The notes under the pieces: model-generated
What the model was told of the DNA's origin: nothing
What the model saw: only the letters and a program-made list of their open reading frames with translations
The model's database searches: none
From: Hydractinia symbiolongicarpus
Taxonomy: Eukaryota; Cnidaria; Hydrozoa; Anthoathecata; Hydractiniidae
Length of the DNA: 60,000 bases
Assembly: GCF_029227915.1 (NCBI RefSeq)
Contig: NC_079883.1
Coordinates: 23,128,001-23,188,000, forward strand
Direction: 5' to 3'
Program-made: the position numbers and the translations under genes
In this document: positions 25,340 through 37,514 of the stretch, in pieces
How positions within the stretch are numbered: position 1 is the stretch's first letter
Layout: every line of letters starts with the position of its first letter

Positions 25340-28300
25340 TTATGACCTTTCAGAAGATTGTGATGTATCTGACAGCGTGTCAGTTTCGACAACTGAGGAT
25401 GGGCATTCAAAATGGACAACATGGAAGACCTAAAAAATTAAAAAAAATTGTATTATACTATGGATCACAATCTAAAACCCTTCAAGAGGTTTTTGTGACA
25501 AAGTTTTAAAGAACATTTTGCCGCACTGATTTTCTTAAATTGGACAAAATCTGGGAAATTTGCTTAGATTAGCAAACAAAAAAATTAATTCTTAAGTAAG
25601 ACAAGAATGGAACACTAATCTATGTATGTCCTTGGGTTAAAACAAAGTGCACCTCATTAGCAGTGTTTCTTGTGCCAACTATTTTGATAAAAGACACTGG
25701 TTGTGGTTCAAAGGTCATATTTTGCCAACACCTAAATATAAATGTTATTATATATACACACAATAATATCCTAGAAAAAAAAAAGTTGAACATAATGACA
25801 CTTGTGGTAACCTGCAACTCTCTTTTCTTTTGTCAACAACCATTGTCCAATGTATTTGATCGGTTGACACTTCAATATAGTAACTGTATTCTCTGTTATC
25901 ACAGTCCCATAACAGCATTCTATAAAAGCATTTTTTTAGAAAAAGTTTTAGCAGCAAAAACTCTAACAACTGCAAAAAACATAAATTTTAAGACAGCGTC
26001 AAGAATCAAAGGCAGCATTCGGCGTATCTTTTTTCTTATTTTTGTTCTTGTTTTTATCATGTAAAAGTATTGTAAAGGTTTCTTTCAAATGAATTTCGAT
26101 CAAGTTTGATTCAATCTGTACGTTTAATGTTTAGTTAGTTGTTTTTTTTGTTGTAAGCAAGTTTGGTTCCAGAAGTTTTGTGACTATAATTTTACACCCC
26201 TTCCCATTGTTAGAGTGAGTATCCCAGGATGTATGTTTTTCAATCAAAACCACTCACTAGTTTTATCTAAGGATCTATCACCCAGAAGATACATTAAGTA
26301 TGTTAGACCACCTATCACTAAGAGAAACACAAAAAAAAATGATGGGCTACCAATTTTACCATTATATATCATATCAAAAAGAGGTCCAGGATGATAGCTC
26401 TCTCTCACACAACACAACAGGTAACGAATAAGACCTGTCCTCAGTTTTGCAACCAGAGGTTTCTTGAGGTTCTGCTTCAAAAAAACTATCATCCTTTTAC
26501 ACATAACAATAAAGGGTGCTCTGACCTTCAGTTCATAAATCATGATTTTACAATTTAGTTCCCAGGCAGGCTTGTGAAACCAAAGTTGACACTTGTTTGT
26601 TATTTACTTAAGGGAGTACACCATGTGAAGGTAAATCAATAGGACTTGTAATTATCTGGCAAGTATATTACAAGTGGTTCTAGTAGGGGAATGTTTTTAC
26701 CATGGCAAATTTTGTTTTCCTATCGGAATTTAAGTTCATGATGACAATTTCTGAAAATCAATTTCCGTCCCTAAATATTCTGGATTCCCAACGCTGTAAA
26801 ATTCCGCGTTTAAAAGGTTTTTTCTGTTAAAAAATATTGTGTATATTGTGTGAGAATAGTGTGCTATATATGATTGCATACCTCATTGAGCCAATTATAT
26901 AAGGCTGAGCAAGCTGTATAGTAATGCACCCACTTCCAATCTGGTGACAGGTATATCCAGACTCCCAATCATAATTTTTTGTGTTTCCATCAATTAATGC
27001 ATGTCGATTGCGACTTACACCTTCAATAAGGAGTGCATTTTCCAAAAGATAGGCCACATTACTTGTTGGGACTAAATGGAAAACATCACTGATAAAAAAC
27101 TAAAGACCAGTTATTATACAGAGACTATTTTATTTCTAATTAAATTTGTAAGACATCTCTATGAATAGTTTTTGACACTTTGTTACTGCAAGCATTATCT
27201 GACAGTTTGGAATGTCAACAATGATGAAACACTTTCACCCAATAAAAAAAGATAACAAACGTATTGTAGGCAATGCAATAAATAAATGTCACAGCAAAAA
27301 TGGCTTATTGAAAAAACTTATTACAAGTAATCAAACACTGCTAATAGCAAATACCTTTAAGAAATGAAACCATGCTTGTTGGTCCAATACCTAACTAATT
27401 TTTAACTTAAAAAATTATACAATGAAACATACCCATAATTTCATTTCGGAAAGATAGCGTGTTCGATAAGTAAAAACACTGAAATGTAACCAGATGAAAG
27501 TAGCGATTGACAGTGTTGTGTGTGCCAAGCACCCTGATGTATCTATGAAATAAGCAAAATGACACCTTAAACACTGCGTTCAGAAATTTTCCTGTAAGAA
27601 AACTAGGTGCTGGTACCAACCTGACAACCTTTGGGGGGAAGTGTATTCTTTGCCAGGAGCGACAAAAGTATTTAGAATAGTCAATAATTTGTGTCCAGTT
27701 TTGATTGTCTAGTGAACATTCTATGAGGTATGAGTATGACCTATGGTCTTTATCCCACAATAATAAACGTATAGTGTTGATTATACTTGGTCTTCTTAAG
27801 TCAATCACAACACCTTGTTTTTCTTCTTCTCCTATCAAATGTCTTGTGAAACCCTTTTCTAGATCATAACATGTGTATTCACCATGAAAAAGAGTGTCGC
27901 TAAATTCACCAAACAGAACTTCAGCGCCATGACATTCTTGTGCTAGGTTGCTTTCTTCTTCTATAAAATAAGAGAAAAACGTGATTTCTTGTTAACTAAA
28001 GTTTTCTCCTTCTCTGTAAATACTTTTGGATAGCAGCATGTACAATAGTATTCCCTAGCACCTAAAAAATCATTTCAATAAAAATTTTTTTTAATTTTTT
28101 TTTTTGCTAAAAAATAATACCACCAAAAAATTATAGTCTGAAAAATACTCATAACTGTAAATTAAAAACACAGCCAACAGAAAGGATCAAATTTTCATTT
28201 TTTGCCTTTCTAACATTTTCACCCCTATCAGTCCGATTTCTTGGCTGCCACTAAATTTAAAAACATTATTATGTTTTGTTCAGGTAACTAACTTTAAACA

Positions 28301-29450
28301 AATGTTGCAAGTAACAAAGCACCATCTGTAATAAAGCATTTCATTATAGGATGATCACACAGCTAAAACAGAATTAGATGTGATGTTTTTAGGTCTTAAC
28401 TGCACAAGTAAAACCAATATCACACATGCAAACTTTATTTTTTATAGACAGACTAATTACAGATTAAAAAACATACACCTGCATGTGCAATTTGCCACAG
28501 GTCTAGCCTTTTCTTTGTTAACAAGACTGCACCATGTCTCAGGGCTTACCTAAATGTCCTCGAAATGGCATGTCATTCACTTTGCATTCAGTTTTCATTT
28601 GAATAGCATCCAGTATTACATCAGAAGGGTACAAATTTGATTCTCGAACGCCATGAAATAAATCATACAAACTGATCAATGGCAGGCGAATAGTCTTCAA
28701 AATTTCATTACAATTGCCCTCTTTTTCTTTGTTAGTTTGGATCCACTTGGCAACAGCCTTGAAAATTTTAACCTCCGGAGCACAAAATGAATCTCTTGTG
28801 ATAATAGTAGTGATTGCACTTTTAGTCAATGACGTGAAACCGTCTGTTTCAAGCACATCAACAGCATTATGGTCCATAAACATTAAACATTTATCACGAA
28901 GTGTATAGAGCTGATATAAACAAGCCACATCGTAAATCAAGGGTACGTTCTTAACACTTACAATTGCTTCTAAAAAACTGCCAATTGCACTTTGCAAAGC
29001 TAACAAACCATATTTATGTGCAAGGCCTAATAAGTCAATCATGTCTTCCTCTTTAAGGTTTTTTAAGGACACCATACCACTATATAGATAATCCAATAAT
29101 ATCCGAAAAGATGTGACAGGGGTGTCCTGTAATATAATTTCATCATGAGTGTTTGCTTCTCTCATCCCACCGTACAACAATGCTCTAAAATACTCACACC
29201 GTGCCGAGAGTATTATACGATGGCAGCAAAACCTTTCGTTTTCCACAATAAAAGTAACATCTGTAAAATCTTCAGTCCGAAGCAGTGAACTTAATTGTGC
29301 CGATAAAAGTTGCACATGATCAACATCCCCATTTACCAAACATGTACTTGGTGAATTTGGAAGAGCTAGGCTGCCATTACCTTGCACAAGATCTGGAATA
29401 GAGCCATTGAATGAACCAGAATTTGCAAATCGCAATTCTCTGCTATCCAT
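25340..29450 (-). CDS. BTBD9: BTB/POZ domain protein 9 (BTB-BACK-two discoidin-like domains), 7 exons, complete
   Basis: Exons: 29450-28550, 27960-27621, 27542-27433, 27071-26882, 25919-25812, 25731-25653, 25429-25340 (stop TAA). They total 1818 nt (605 residues) with consistent phases; human BTBD9 is 612. Residues about 58-165 are the BTB domain (DFTDVTFIVENERFCCHRII, LLDYLYSG), followed by a BACK domain to about 290. Two F5/8 type C (discoidin-like) domains follow: the first includes IRLLLWDKDHRSYSYLIECS, the second IQLAQPYIIGSMR then WDCDNREYSYYIEVS. The C-terminus reads VVHFECP then a Ser/Thr tail. BTBD9 is a presumed CUL3 ubiquitin-ligase adaptor. The penultimate donor (GAG|GTGCAC) is weak, but required to join the FECP exon. 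All parts look intact. Confidence 0.94.
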
Positions 29451-30762
29451 ATTTTTTTACATATCTAAAATAACAGAAAATTATAAAAATTACTTCTTAC
29501 ATTGCTATACACTAATCCTAAAAAGTTTTGGATGATAACGTCTCAGCAGGAAAATTGGGCAAAAAAAAAAAAAAAAATGGCAGAGATTTTCAAAATTTCG
29601 GTTAAGAACCTTTATAGTTTACATAGATTTACCAACCAGTATAAGCTAATAACAGCCTAATTTAAAGCCGTTTTAGGTCTATGAATGTAATTGCTGTTGC
29701 TCTAGTGGCCTAGGAATGAGTAAAACAACTTTTCACATTGGGGCTTTTTGCCTGGGTGCATGAAACAATTTATATGTAAAGCCCTTCCTAATAATATCTT
29801 AAAAAAACATAATACAGCATTTGGGGGTATTTGGGCTTCTAGAAACCTAGGACTGGGAAAAACTTGGGGAATGATCTCAATCAGTGTTGTTTTTTCTGAT
29901 CGGCTAAGCTAAGTATCCCAAACAATAGTGGAAATTGTCCCAATAGGGACATGTCTCCCATATGAGAGACAATCAGTTTTGTTTTCATTTGTTCCATGAA
30001 ACACTTTTACATAATCAGCAAGAAAAAATTAATACAGACCAAACTCCAAGATCCTGTCAAAACAAGTTGTTTCATACCTGTTTTTTTTTAATTATAGGTA
30101 TACAAAGTTAAATCAAACTTAAAATAAATAGCAATAATTTTCCATTATTGATAACGACAATCTTTTTTATCCTGTCTTCACAATTTTTAAAAAAAGCATG
30201 GGAAACAGAAAAATGCTAAAAAAGGGATAATCTCAAAATGTTTGTATGTTTTTTTCGTTTAATTATACAAACGCTACGAAGTACTTTGTTTTGTTAAACG
30301 AATGTCATACGAAGTGCTTTGTTTAAAATAAAAAATATAAACGAAGTTTATACAAACTTTTTTTAATACAAGATACGAACTTAAACGAAGTTTTTTTATC
30401 ATGCAAAATGAAATGATACAAAGTTTAAACGAGAAAAATTGCTATACGAAATTAAAATGAACTTCAAAAGTACCAGCGTAATTGTGCATAATTATTTCAA
30501 TACGAAACCAGAAATAAAAGAAGTAAAATATACAAGGTTGACTTCTTTGAAAAGACTAGCAAAATTGCGTATTCATAGGTTCAATCTATACAATCTTCAA
30601 CGAACTTTTTGCTTCTACGATCCCTTTTTCAGGATTTTTAAACAATCGATCCCTAAGCAACCTAATTGCCAAGCAAAAAATGACCCTGGTGATGCGATTG
30701 GTAAATCAGAACCAAAATGAGAAGTGACAGATGTGATAAACATGACCTCCCCATCAGAGCTA
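29451..30762. other. Upstream of BTBD9; no gene seen
   Basis: AT-rich DNA containing a 30250-30430 stretch with repeated AAACGAAGT-like words. It presumably includes the BTBD9 promoter. Short frames here lack family motifs. Confidence 0.5.
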
Positions 30763-31617
30763 TCATATAACATCCCTATAATAATAGTCGTCGTCTGTCT
30801 GTTTGTGCGCCAAAAGCGACGTGTGTTAACCACGCACGGAATTGCGCACAGCTCTTTGATCTTTTTTCTACGCTATTTTAAAGTTTTATTTTATTTTGTC
30901 TTTTGCGTAGTTTCACAAAACTTTAATTTAAAAATTTTCTTATACAAAATTCATGGTTAATTACTTTTATTGTTCCTTCGATGCAGTTTCTTTGTTATAA
31001 ATAACTACGGTCAAAGTTGCGGACAATTACTCTACGTTGTCTATTTCATTGAAAAAGTTTTAATTATTCGCGCCTTTTCAAGGAAATTAACAGAAACAAG
31101 TTTTTAATAACAGAAGGAGAACAATAAATTTTAGAAAGATTTTGTAAGTGATTTTTTGTTTGTTCTAAACATGAATTTGAAATTTATTTTGTAAATTTTG
31201 TTTCATCTTCAACCATTTATATTTTTAATGACAACAATAAACCCGGATATGCTTATTTTTTTGCTGAAACTTATTGTTTTTTAAACTGAACAAAAAGCGT
31301 AAGAAAATGTCAAAGTTAGTTTTTAAAAAGCTATTTGCAGGGAGGAGCCTCTTTTTTACATCTAACTTAGGCCGTAAAAATGCACAAATTATTGTTAAAT
31401 ATATGAATTTTATGAGAAAGCGGCGTAACACTACTTTCGATAAACTATACTATAAAAAATAAAAAAGTGTAGTTTACACTGATTCCGTGTAATTTCCGAG
31501 GACCATGACTACCACAGAGTAATTTCATAACAGATGCGCGAAATAATTTAATTAACAGATGCGCGAAAAAATTACGTCAGCTAATTCCCATGGATTGTTC
31601 CATGGGTTAACGACTAG
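30763..31617 (+). mobile_element. Non-autonomous Helitron-like element, 855 bp (5' end tentative)
   Basis: The 3' end is clear: a 7 bp stem (CCCATGG at 31587-31593, CCATGGG at 31600-31606), a 7 nt gap and CTAG (31614-31617) followed by T, as in the 147 bp copy at 8378. The proposed 5' end, TCATATAACATCCC after an A at 30762, is followed by GTCGTCGTCTGTCTG, like the other copy's GTATACGTCTGTC. No Rep/helicase coding was found. Confidence 0.55.
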
Positions 31618-33415
31618 TATATGTATAATAGCCTAGTTAACTAAGCTTTTTTCGAGAATATCAAAATTAATTTTTTCTCATACAAAAGTTTAGAACAAAT
31701 CCCTAAAACTTAAATCCGCCAATCAAAATAAAATAATTCCCCAGAGCAAGCCCTGATTTAAAATCAATCAATGAGCACTAAGCCAGCGTGGTCACATCTT
31801 AAGTTCATGTAAGTTAGGCCATGTGGACTCAAAACAAAGAATTTTCTGATAGTAATCAAGTGAATAAAGAACAATAGAAGTAACTAATCAAGAGTACAAA
31901 GAATAAATATTAATGGGACTTATAATTCCTATTAACAAATATAACAAATTTCTATTTCAAAAGTCGAACAACACAATAAATTCAAATTTTAGAATGATTT
32001 TTACAAAAACAGAACAAATTTGGAATCAATTTAGAATGATTTTCCATCTTTTTTTTTGTCCATCACCAGCATATGTTTTGTTAGGGAACTGTCTGAAGGC
32101 TTTCTCATGAAGCTTAAAACATTGTTGTGCATGTCTTTATATAAATTTTATTGGGATCCTTGAATGAAAATCTCCCCATTAATTATATTCTTAAATACAG
32201 AAATAATTGTTAAATTTTGTGTATTAAAATTAAAACAAGTTCAAATTAATTTTTTTTTGCAAGCACGTTTTGTAGCTCATCTCCATTGTAGCTCCAACTC
32301 CATTTTTTTATTTTGAAGAAGAGTAAAGTTGCACAGAAGATTGCATTAGGCAAAATATGTTCTGCTTATAAAATACAATACTAGGAAATTTAGGTTTTTC
32401 TGCACTGGAGACTTACATCTATATTAGATACACAAGACACATCCTGGGCTAGGTGGAAGTTTTTTTCACAAACAACTTCAAATGCCAAAAAATGTGTGAA
32501 ACTTGCTGTCTAGAATGTCTGTTAAGATTGGTTTTGGGGACTCTCATTGGTCAAGCTCAAAAAATTTGCACTGTTGAGTTTACACTAGCGTCACAAGAGG
32601 GATTAGATGGATGTGCATATTTTATATGACTAGGCTCAAAAATATTGAGCAATATAACCTGTCTATTATTTCAAGGAGGGGCCATGGCTGTTTTAATATT
32701 CATTTTAAGCCACACAGATCCAATTAAGACGAGGGTGTAAAAAAGGCGCATACAACATAAAAACACTTAAAGATTCACCACAGATGACTCAAAAAATTAT
32801 AAAAATTGAAATAAACTTACTATGTGGTAGCGAAGTTCTTAAAATAAAGGTTTTGATTTTTAGTGATACGATGTACTTGATAAATAGCTTATATATATAA
32901 ACTTTCTTAACTTTTTTCTCTTTAGGCACCTTTTTAGGGGCAAGTTCAGGATGGTCAAAAACAACTGCTTACCTAAATCGAAAAGTCACTTAAACTTATA
33001 TATGAGGGCATTTTCAGCTTATCATCACCCCTTTTAATTAGGTAGCTCATGGGAACTGTGTGTGTCCCATTGTTGTACTTTTGCTATAGTCGTTAAGAGA
33101 TCAACAAAAGAAAATATAATTTAACAAAGATTTTAGTATCTATTGTTTTTACTCACGAACGGTAATGTTAAACCATTCGCTTATAAATGTTATGTTTTCT
33201 CTGATGCTCGTGTTTTACAAAAGTGTGCGTGCAATTTTATTTATTTCCACACAAAGCTAAATGTTATATTTCGCACATAAAATATACATAACTCTTAGAA
33301 AGTTGCGCAAACAATTTTCTTATAAAAGTTAGTGTTTCGACAAAAATTACAATTGGCCTCCGAGAAATGGAAATAATTTAAATAAAAACATTGTTTTAAT
33401 GCCCAGATGCTCGAC
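31618..33415. other. Repeat-derived or intergenic, nothing recognised
   Basis: AT-rich DNA without coding frames or element ends that I could define. A segment near 32815-32850 is inversely similar to 48810-48850, suggesting shared repeat sequence. Confidence 0.45.
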
Positions 33416-33785
33416 CTAAGGACGAAAAGCGGCGAATGAAATGCTTTTCAGATCGCGTTTTAAAAATTTAAAAATGAAGAACAGCGATAGAAAAGATTCG
33501 TTAGATCGCATTTTAAAAATTTAAAAACGAAGAACAGCGATAGATTTGGATAACATTTTAAAAGTTTAAGAACGAAAAGCGGTGATAGAAATGCTTTTTA
33601 AGACTGCATTTTAAACATTTAAGAACGAAGAATGGCGTTAGAAAAGCTTTTTAAGATCGCATTTTAAAAGTTTAAGAATGAAAAGCAGCAATAGAAACGC
33701 TTTTTAGATCGCATTTTATAAGTTTAGGAACGAAGAACAGCGTTAGAAATGCTTTTTTAGATTGCATTTTAAAATTTAAGAGTGA
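33416..33785. repeat. Minisatellite array, about 60 bp units
   Basis: Six degenerate units built on AGATCGCATTTTAAAAGTTT followed by AAGAACGAAAAGCGGCGATA-like sequence. The same unit recurs at 42880-42990 (inverted) and at 50489-50870. Confidence 0.85.
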
Positions 33786-34376
33786 ATCAATACATATATA
33801 TAATGATTTAACTTTAACTTGTTCTGTTTGTTCATTTTTTTAAAATAATATATTGACAACAAAAGGATTCATCAAATCTTATTTTTATGACTCGCGCATG
33901 ACGATAACAATAGAAAGCAATTAAGTTTGTGTGTAAACAAATGATATGAAAAGGGTTCTTTATGTAGACATGAGATTGTTACATGAGGTCGTAAAACTTG
34001 TGTACAAGTAGTACTGTATATCTCTTTGCTTTATGGCCACTAGTTATGATAATTAATGTTTATCACACGCTCTTTCATTTATAAAAAGAGTGCTCAATGC
34101 GAAACTTCAAAGATTGTTAAAGAACTATAGAGTTATATAATTCTAGGGCATAAAAAGTGAAATTCTGAAAACAAAATATATATACAGGCAATACTTTCTC
34201 CATAAGAAAAAAATTAACTGTTCGACAGAGGAGCACCATCAAAAAGTAAGGCAAAAGTGATGCGAACCTGTCTTTGTAAACAACATCAAACACTGCCTAG
34301 GGAAATATTGATTTCAACTAAATAATTAAATTCTATTTTTATTTTATCAATTAATATGCCTATTCTTTTATATTAG

Positions 34377-34892
34377 TTAAAGACTATAGGATGGTCTCCC
34401 GCCTTGTGCATTAATGATTGTGTAAATCGTAGAATAAATTGCAATGGTGGCTCTGTAGGAGGAGAGAAATTAGGGTGAGTTGTAAACATGTTCTGATCTT
34501 CAGTTTTTTAATAAAATTTTTAGCATGCTTTTTATCTATATCTTTCAGTTTTTACAATTCAATAGGTACCTCAAAAACATTTACCAACAAGGTGATTTAG
34601 CACATTTATAAACCATTTTCCGCGTGACATAGTTCCTTTGATTTCATTTTAAGAACAATGTGTAGTTAAAAATGCAGGACTCACACAGGGTAAAATGGCT
34701 ATTAAGAAAGATTAAAGATTTATTGTGGTAGCATATAGGTAAATTTTAACTATATATTCTTCTTAAAAATTTCCCTAACTTTGATTGAATATTTCTTTTT
34801 TGGATGGATTTCTTTGATAAGTGTGGTCTGTTGTTTATATTTTCATTTACAGAAATGATTGCGCATGTGAAAAAACCCCGCAAACTTTTTAA
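34377..34892 (+). CDS. Possible 3' two exons of a small cysteine-rich peptide gene
   Basis: Exon 34377-34474 has a pyrimidine-rich TTAG acceptor and a GTGAGT donor. Exon 34853-34892 follows a TTTACAG acceptor and ends in TAA. The phases join. The joined frame encodes about 46 residues with five cysteines: CINDC, another cysteine after six residues, then CAC near the end. The spacing loosely recalls small disulfide-rich secreted peptides. No first exon with signal peptide was found upstream, and short open frames with splice-like borders can occur by chance. The family is unknown; the function is not assigned. Confidence 0.3.
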
Positions 34893-34936
34893 CTTTTGTA
34901 AACATTGGCAAGTCATCTGTAACAGTCAGGGAAAAC

Positions 34937-35285
34937 CAGTCTTCGAATTTTAGATATATTTGCTTCAGCAAATAATTGCCGAAGTAACTTCGCAATTTTT
35001 AAAAATCACTTCGGCATTCCTTTGGCAGAAAAAATGCCAAAGACAACGGTCAAAAGCACTAAAAACCTTTGGCAATTGCTTTGGAAGATTTCAGCACCTT
35101 TTTTTTGTTGTCGTGGAAAACAGGTGACAAATCTATTTTCGTAATAATATGAATATTCATAAAAAAAGGAAAACGACAACAGTCGACGATTGAGTTTTGC
35201 TTTGGCAATATTATTACCGAAGCAAAAGCCTTATAACTGCTAATACTTCGGCAATTGCCGAGTGCCAAAGCGAAATTCAAAGGCT
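34937..35285. mobile_element. 349 bp MITE with CAGYCTTYGAATTT ends, TSD GAAAAC
   Basis: It starts CAGTCTTCGAATTT and ends with the complement of CAGCCTTTGAATTT. GAAAAC flanks both sides (34931-34936 and 35286-35291). A related repeat at about 43678-43703 (opposite strand) shows the unoccupied site, where AGTCAGGGAAAACAGC runs without interruption. Inside are repeated CTTCGGCAATTGC/CTTTGGCAATTGC words, giving strong folding potential. There is no coding sequence. Confidence 0.7.
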
Positions 35286-35566
35286 GAAAACAGCAAATTA
35301 GGTTATGTAACCTAATTAGGCTATCATCTCCTAATTAAGCCATGCTGATAGCCCAAATTGTAAACATGGAATGAAAGGTGCATCATGTAAATTCCTCCAT
35401 CCCAGACTTTGCAAAAAGTTAATGCAACATGGGACTAGAAACCCAAGAGGATGTACTCTTGGTCACAATTGTCAATAATTTTTATCCAAACATGTGCATT
35501 TAATCTCTGAGGAAAGGTTTAACGAATGTTTTAACGAATCCTGTTCCTTTTATCATGTGAAAGGTA

Positions 35567-36620
35567 CAGAACAGTCCAGATGTAAGCGTACGTGTACGCT
35601 CAAGTTTCACACCTTTTTCGGGCGGTAGTTGTTTGTCTTTTGTTCTTATTAATTGCGAGTCTTGTAAGTCATTAACTTGCACGTAATAAACAAAAGATTC
35701 TTGAAGAAAAAATAGCTTTTTATAACTGCGCGTAACTATTGTTAAATAGTGTTAACATAACTATTCCCAATAGCATAATTGCAAATGTTATCAACTCTAT
35801 CAATGTGACACGAAAAGCTATTGTTTAATAGTTTTATTAAATAAAAGTTTTGTGTGGAAACTAAATAAACTAGAGAGAAAGCATTGTTGGTTGCGCGGGT
35901 TAAATAAAGCTTTAAAGTTATAGAAATAATTATATTTTAACAAAAATTGAAACTTTAATTCTCACCATTCTCTTTATTCTCACCAGAACAAAATGTTTCA
36001 ACAACGAGCATTTTCACCTTTTATGTGCGTTGAAAGTTATATTTTTAGACTCTTTCTACGGTATTAAAATCTAAACAAAATGTTCTTACAATGAGTGTTT
36101 TGTTCTTTCCAGAACGTCAAAAGTTATATTTTTAGATTTTTTCTTTCTTCGGTATTAAAATTTAATTTGTTTTTGAAATTATCCCAAACGTAGGGTTTTT
36201 CCGTTTTCGTTATTAAACGTTGCTTTATAAAAAGAACTTTTAAAAGTTTTGCATGTTTCGACGATAAAGAAATATTACTAAAAGTTTTATAAGTAGCATT
36301 AGTTTTTTTTAAATATTTAGATCATTGGATTTGTTGTTTTTTAAAGGACCTTGTGTTTTTTGAATATATCGAGATTAAAATCGCGTTACTATAATTAGTT
36401 TCGTTGTTAAAAAAATAAAAATTCAATGGTCTTCGCGTTAAATTTTTTCTCGCGCAGAGTATTATTTTTAAACAATGTTTCTTGCTATGCTTTTGTTTTT
36501 ACCATGAAGCAATTATTTTTGAGCAATCTGAAAGGAACTCGCTATCTTATTGTTTTTTTAATGAAAGCAATTATTTTTGCAAGTTGAGCATACGCGTACG
36601 CTTACATCTGGACTGTACTG
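35567..36620. mobile_element. TA-flanked inverted-repeat DNA element, copy 1 (1054 bp)
   Basis: TA at 35565-35566 and 36621-36622 flanks ends reading CAGAACAGTCCAGATGTAAG on the left and the complement of CAGTACAGTCCAGATGTAAG on the right. The inverted repeats continue for about 35 bp through GCGTACG. Sequence is shared over most of its length with 50110-51770. TA duplication fits Tc1/mariner-like non-autonomous elements. No transposase was seen. Confidence 0.8.
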
Positions 36621-36742
36621 TACAATACAGCATCCTAAAAATACAAACCACAATCAAAACACTAAATCACCAATAAATCAATCACAAAGCAATCAAAACA
36701 TCGTCAGATTTTTTAGATGCAATCCGCCTTCTGAAGGCGGAA

Positions 36743-37510
36743 TTGATGCAAAAGATAGAAGAAAAATTTCAAATTTTCACTGTAAAAGGACCCTACCAAA
36801 ATCCTCAGCTCAGCTATTTTAATGTGCAAGGTTTATGCCCACAAACAAGACCCTCAAAAATCCCATATCTAAGGGATAAAATTCCAATCAAAAATGCACT
36901 ATTTTTAGGCCTGACAGAAACCTGGTTGAATAATCACAGAAATGCGGAATTGTACATCGAAGGTTATACCCTTTACAGAATGGACTCAGCTCAAAAAAAA
37001 AGGCAAAGAAAGACCGTCAATCTGGTGGTGTAGCAATCTATGTTCGAGATGATCTAGCTGGCTCGTGTGAGGAGCTTTTTAACTATTCCTCAGAAGCAAT
37101 CCAATTGTTATGTCTATTTTCGAAAGAAGAAAATCTTATCCTTGCTGTTTTATACCGCCAACCTGATGACAAAACCCATGGCCACCCATCCACTCCATCT
37201 GATTTTAAAGCTACCTTAAATGGACTGGCAACTAGCATTCTTTTCAATCTATGTCATACTGCCTGGCCCAGTGGAACTCAATCAACAGGGGCCAATACTG
37301 AGGAGAAAATCATGATCAAATATCTCAATGAATTTTGTTGTGACTTGATGTTGAATCAAATTATCACGAAACACACAAAGATGGTAACACTCTTGGTCTG
37401 GTATTCTTGAACAACATTGATATGTCTTTTGATTACCAAATTATTCCTACGCTACTCAGTATATCTCATAATAGCTTTGTTGAAGTACGAACTCTCTTCA
37501 AGGTAAAACA
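36743..37510 (+). pseudogene. LINE endonuclease (APE-type) fragment
   Basis: Frames across this stretch contain LSYFNVQGLCPQTRPSKI, LGLTETWLNN (the endonuclease catalytic Glu region), LAVLYRQPDD, and VFLNNIDMSFDYQIIPTLLS. These are the successive motifs of APE-like LINE endonucleases. Frame shifts near 37010, 37245 and 37390 break the protein. Similarity stops near 37510, where inserted DNA begins. Confidence 0.75.
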
Positions 37511-37514
37511 AAGC

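Noticed and set aside
25663-26064. 133-codon plus-strand frame
   Set aside because: Antisense to two BTBD9 discoidin-domain exons.
26244-26543. 99-codon minus-strand frame inside a BTBD9 intron
   Set aside because: It lies between two phase-compatible BTBD9 exons and has no family resemblance; retained sequence is unlikely.
30439-30833. Overlapping short frames on both strands
   Set aside because: AT-rich repeat context, no motif, and the right part overlaps the proposed Helitron-like 5' end.
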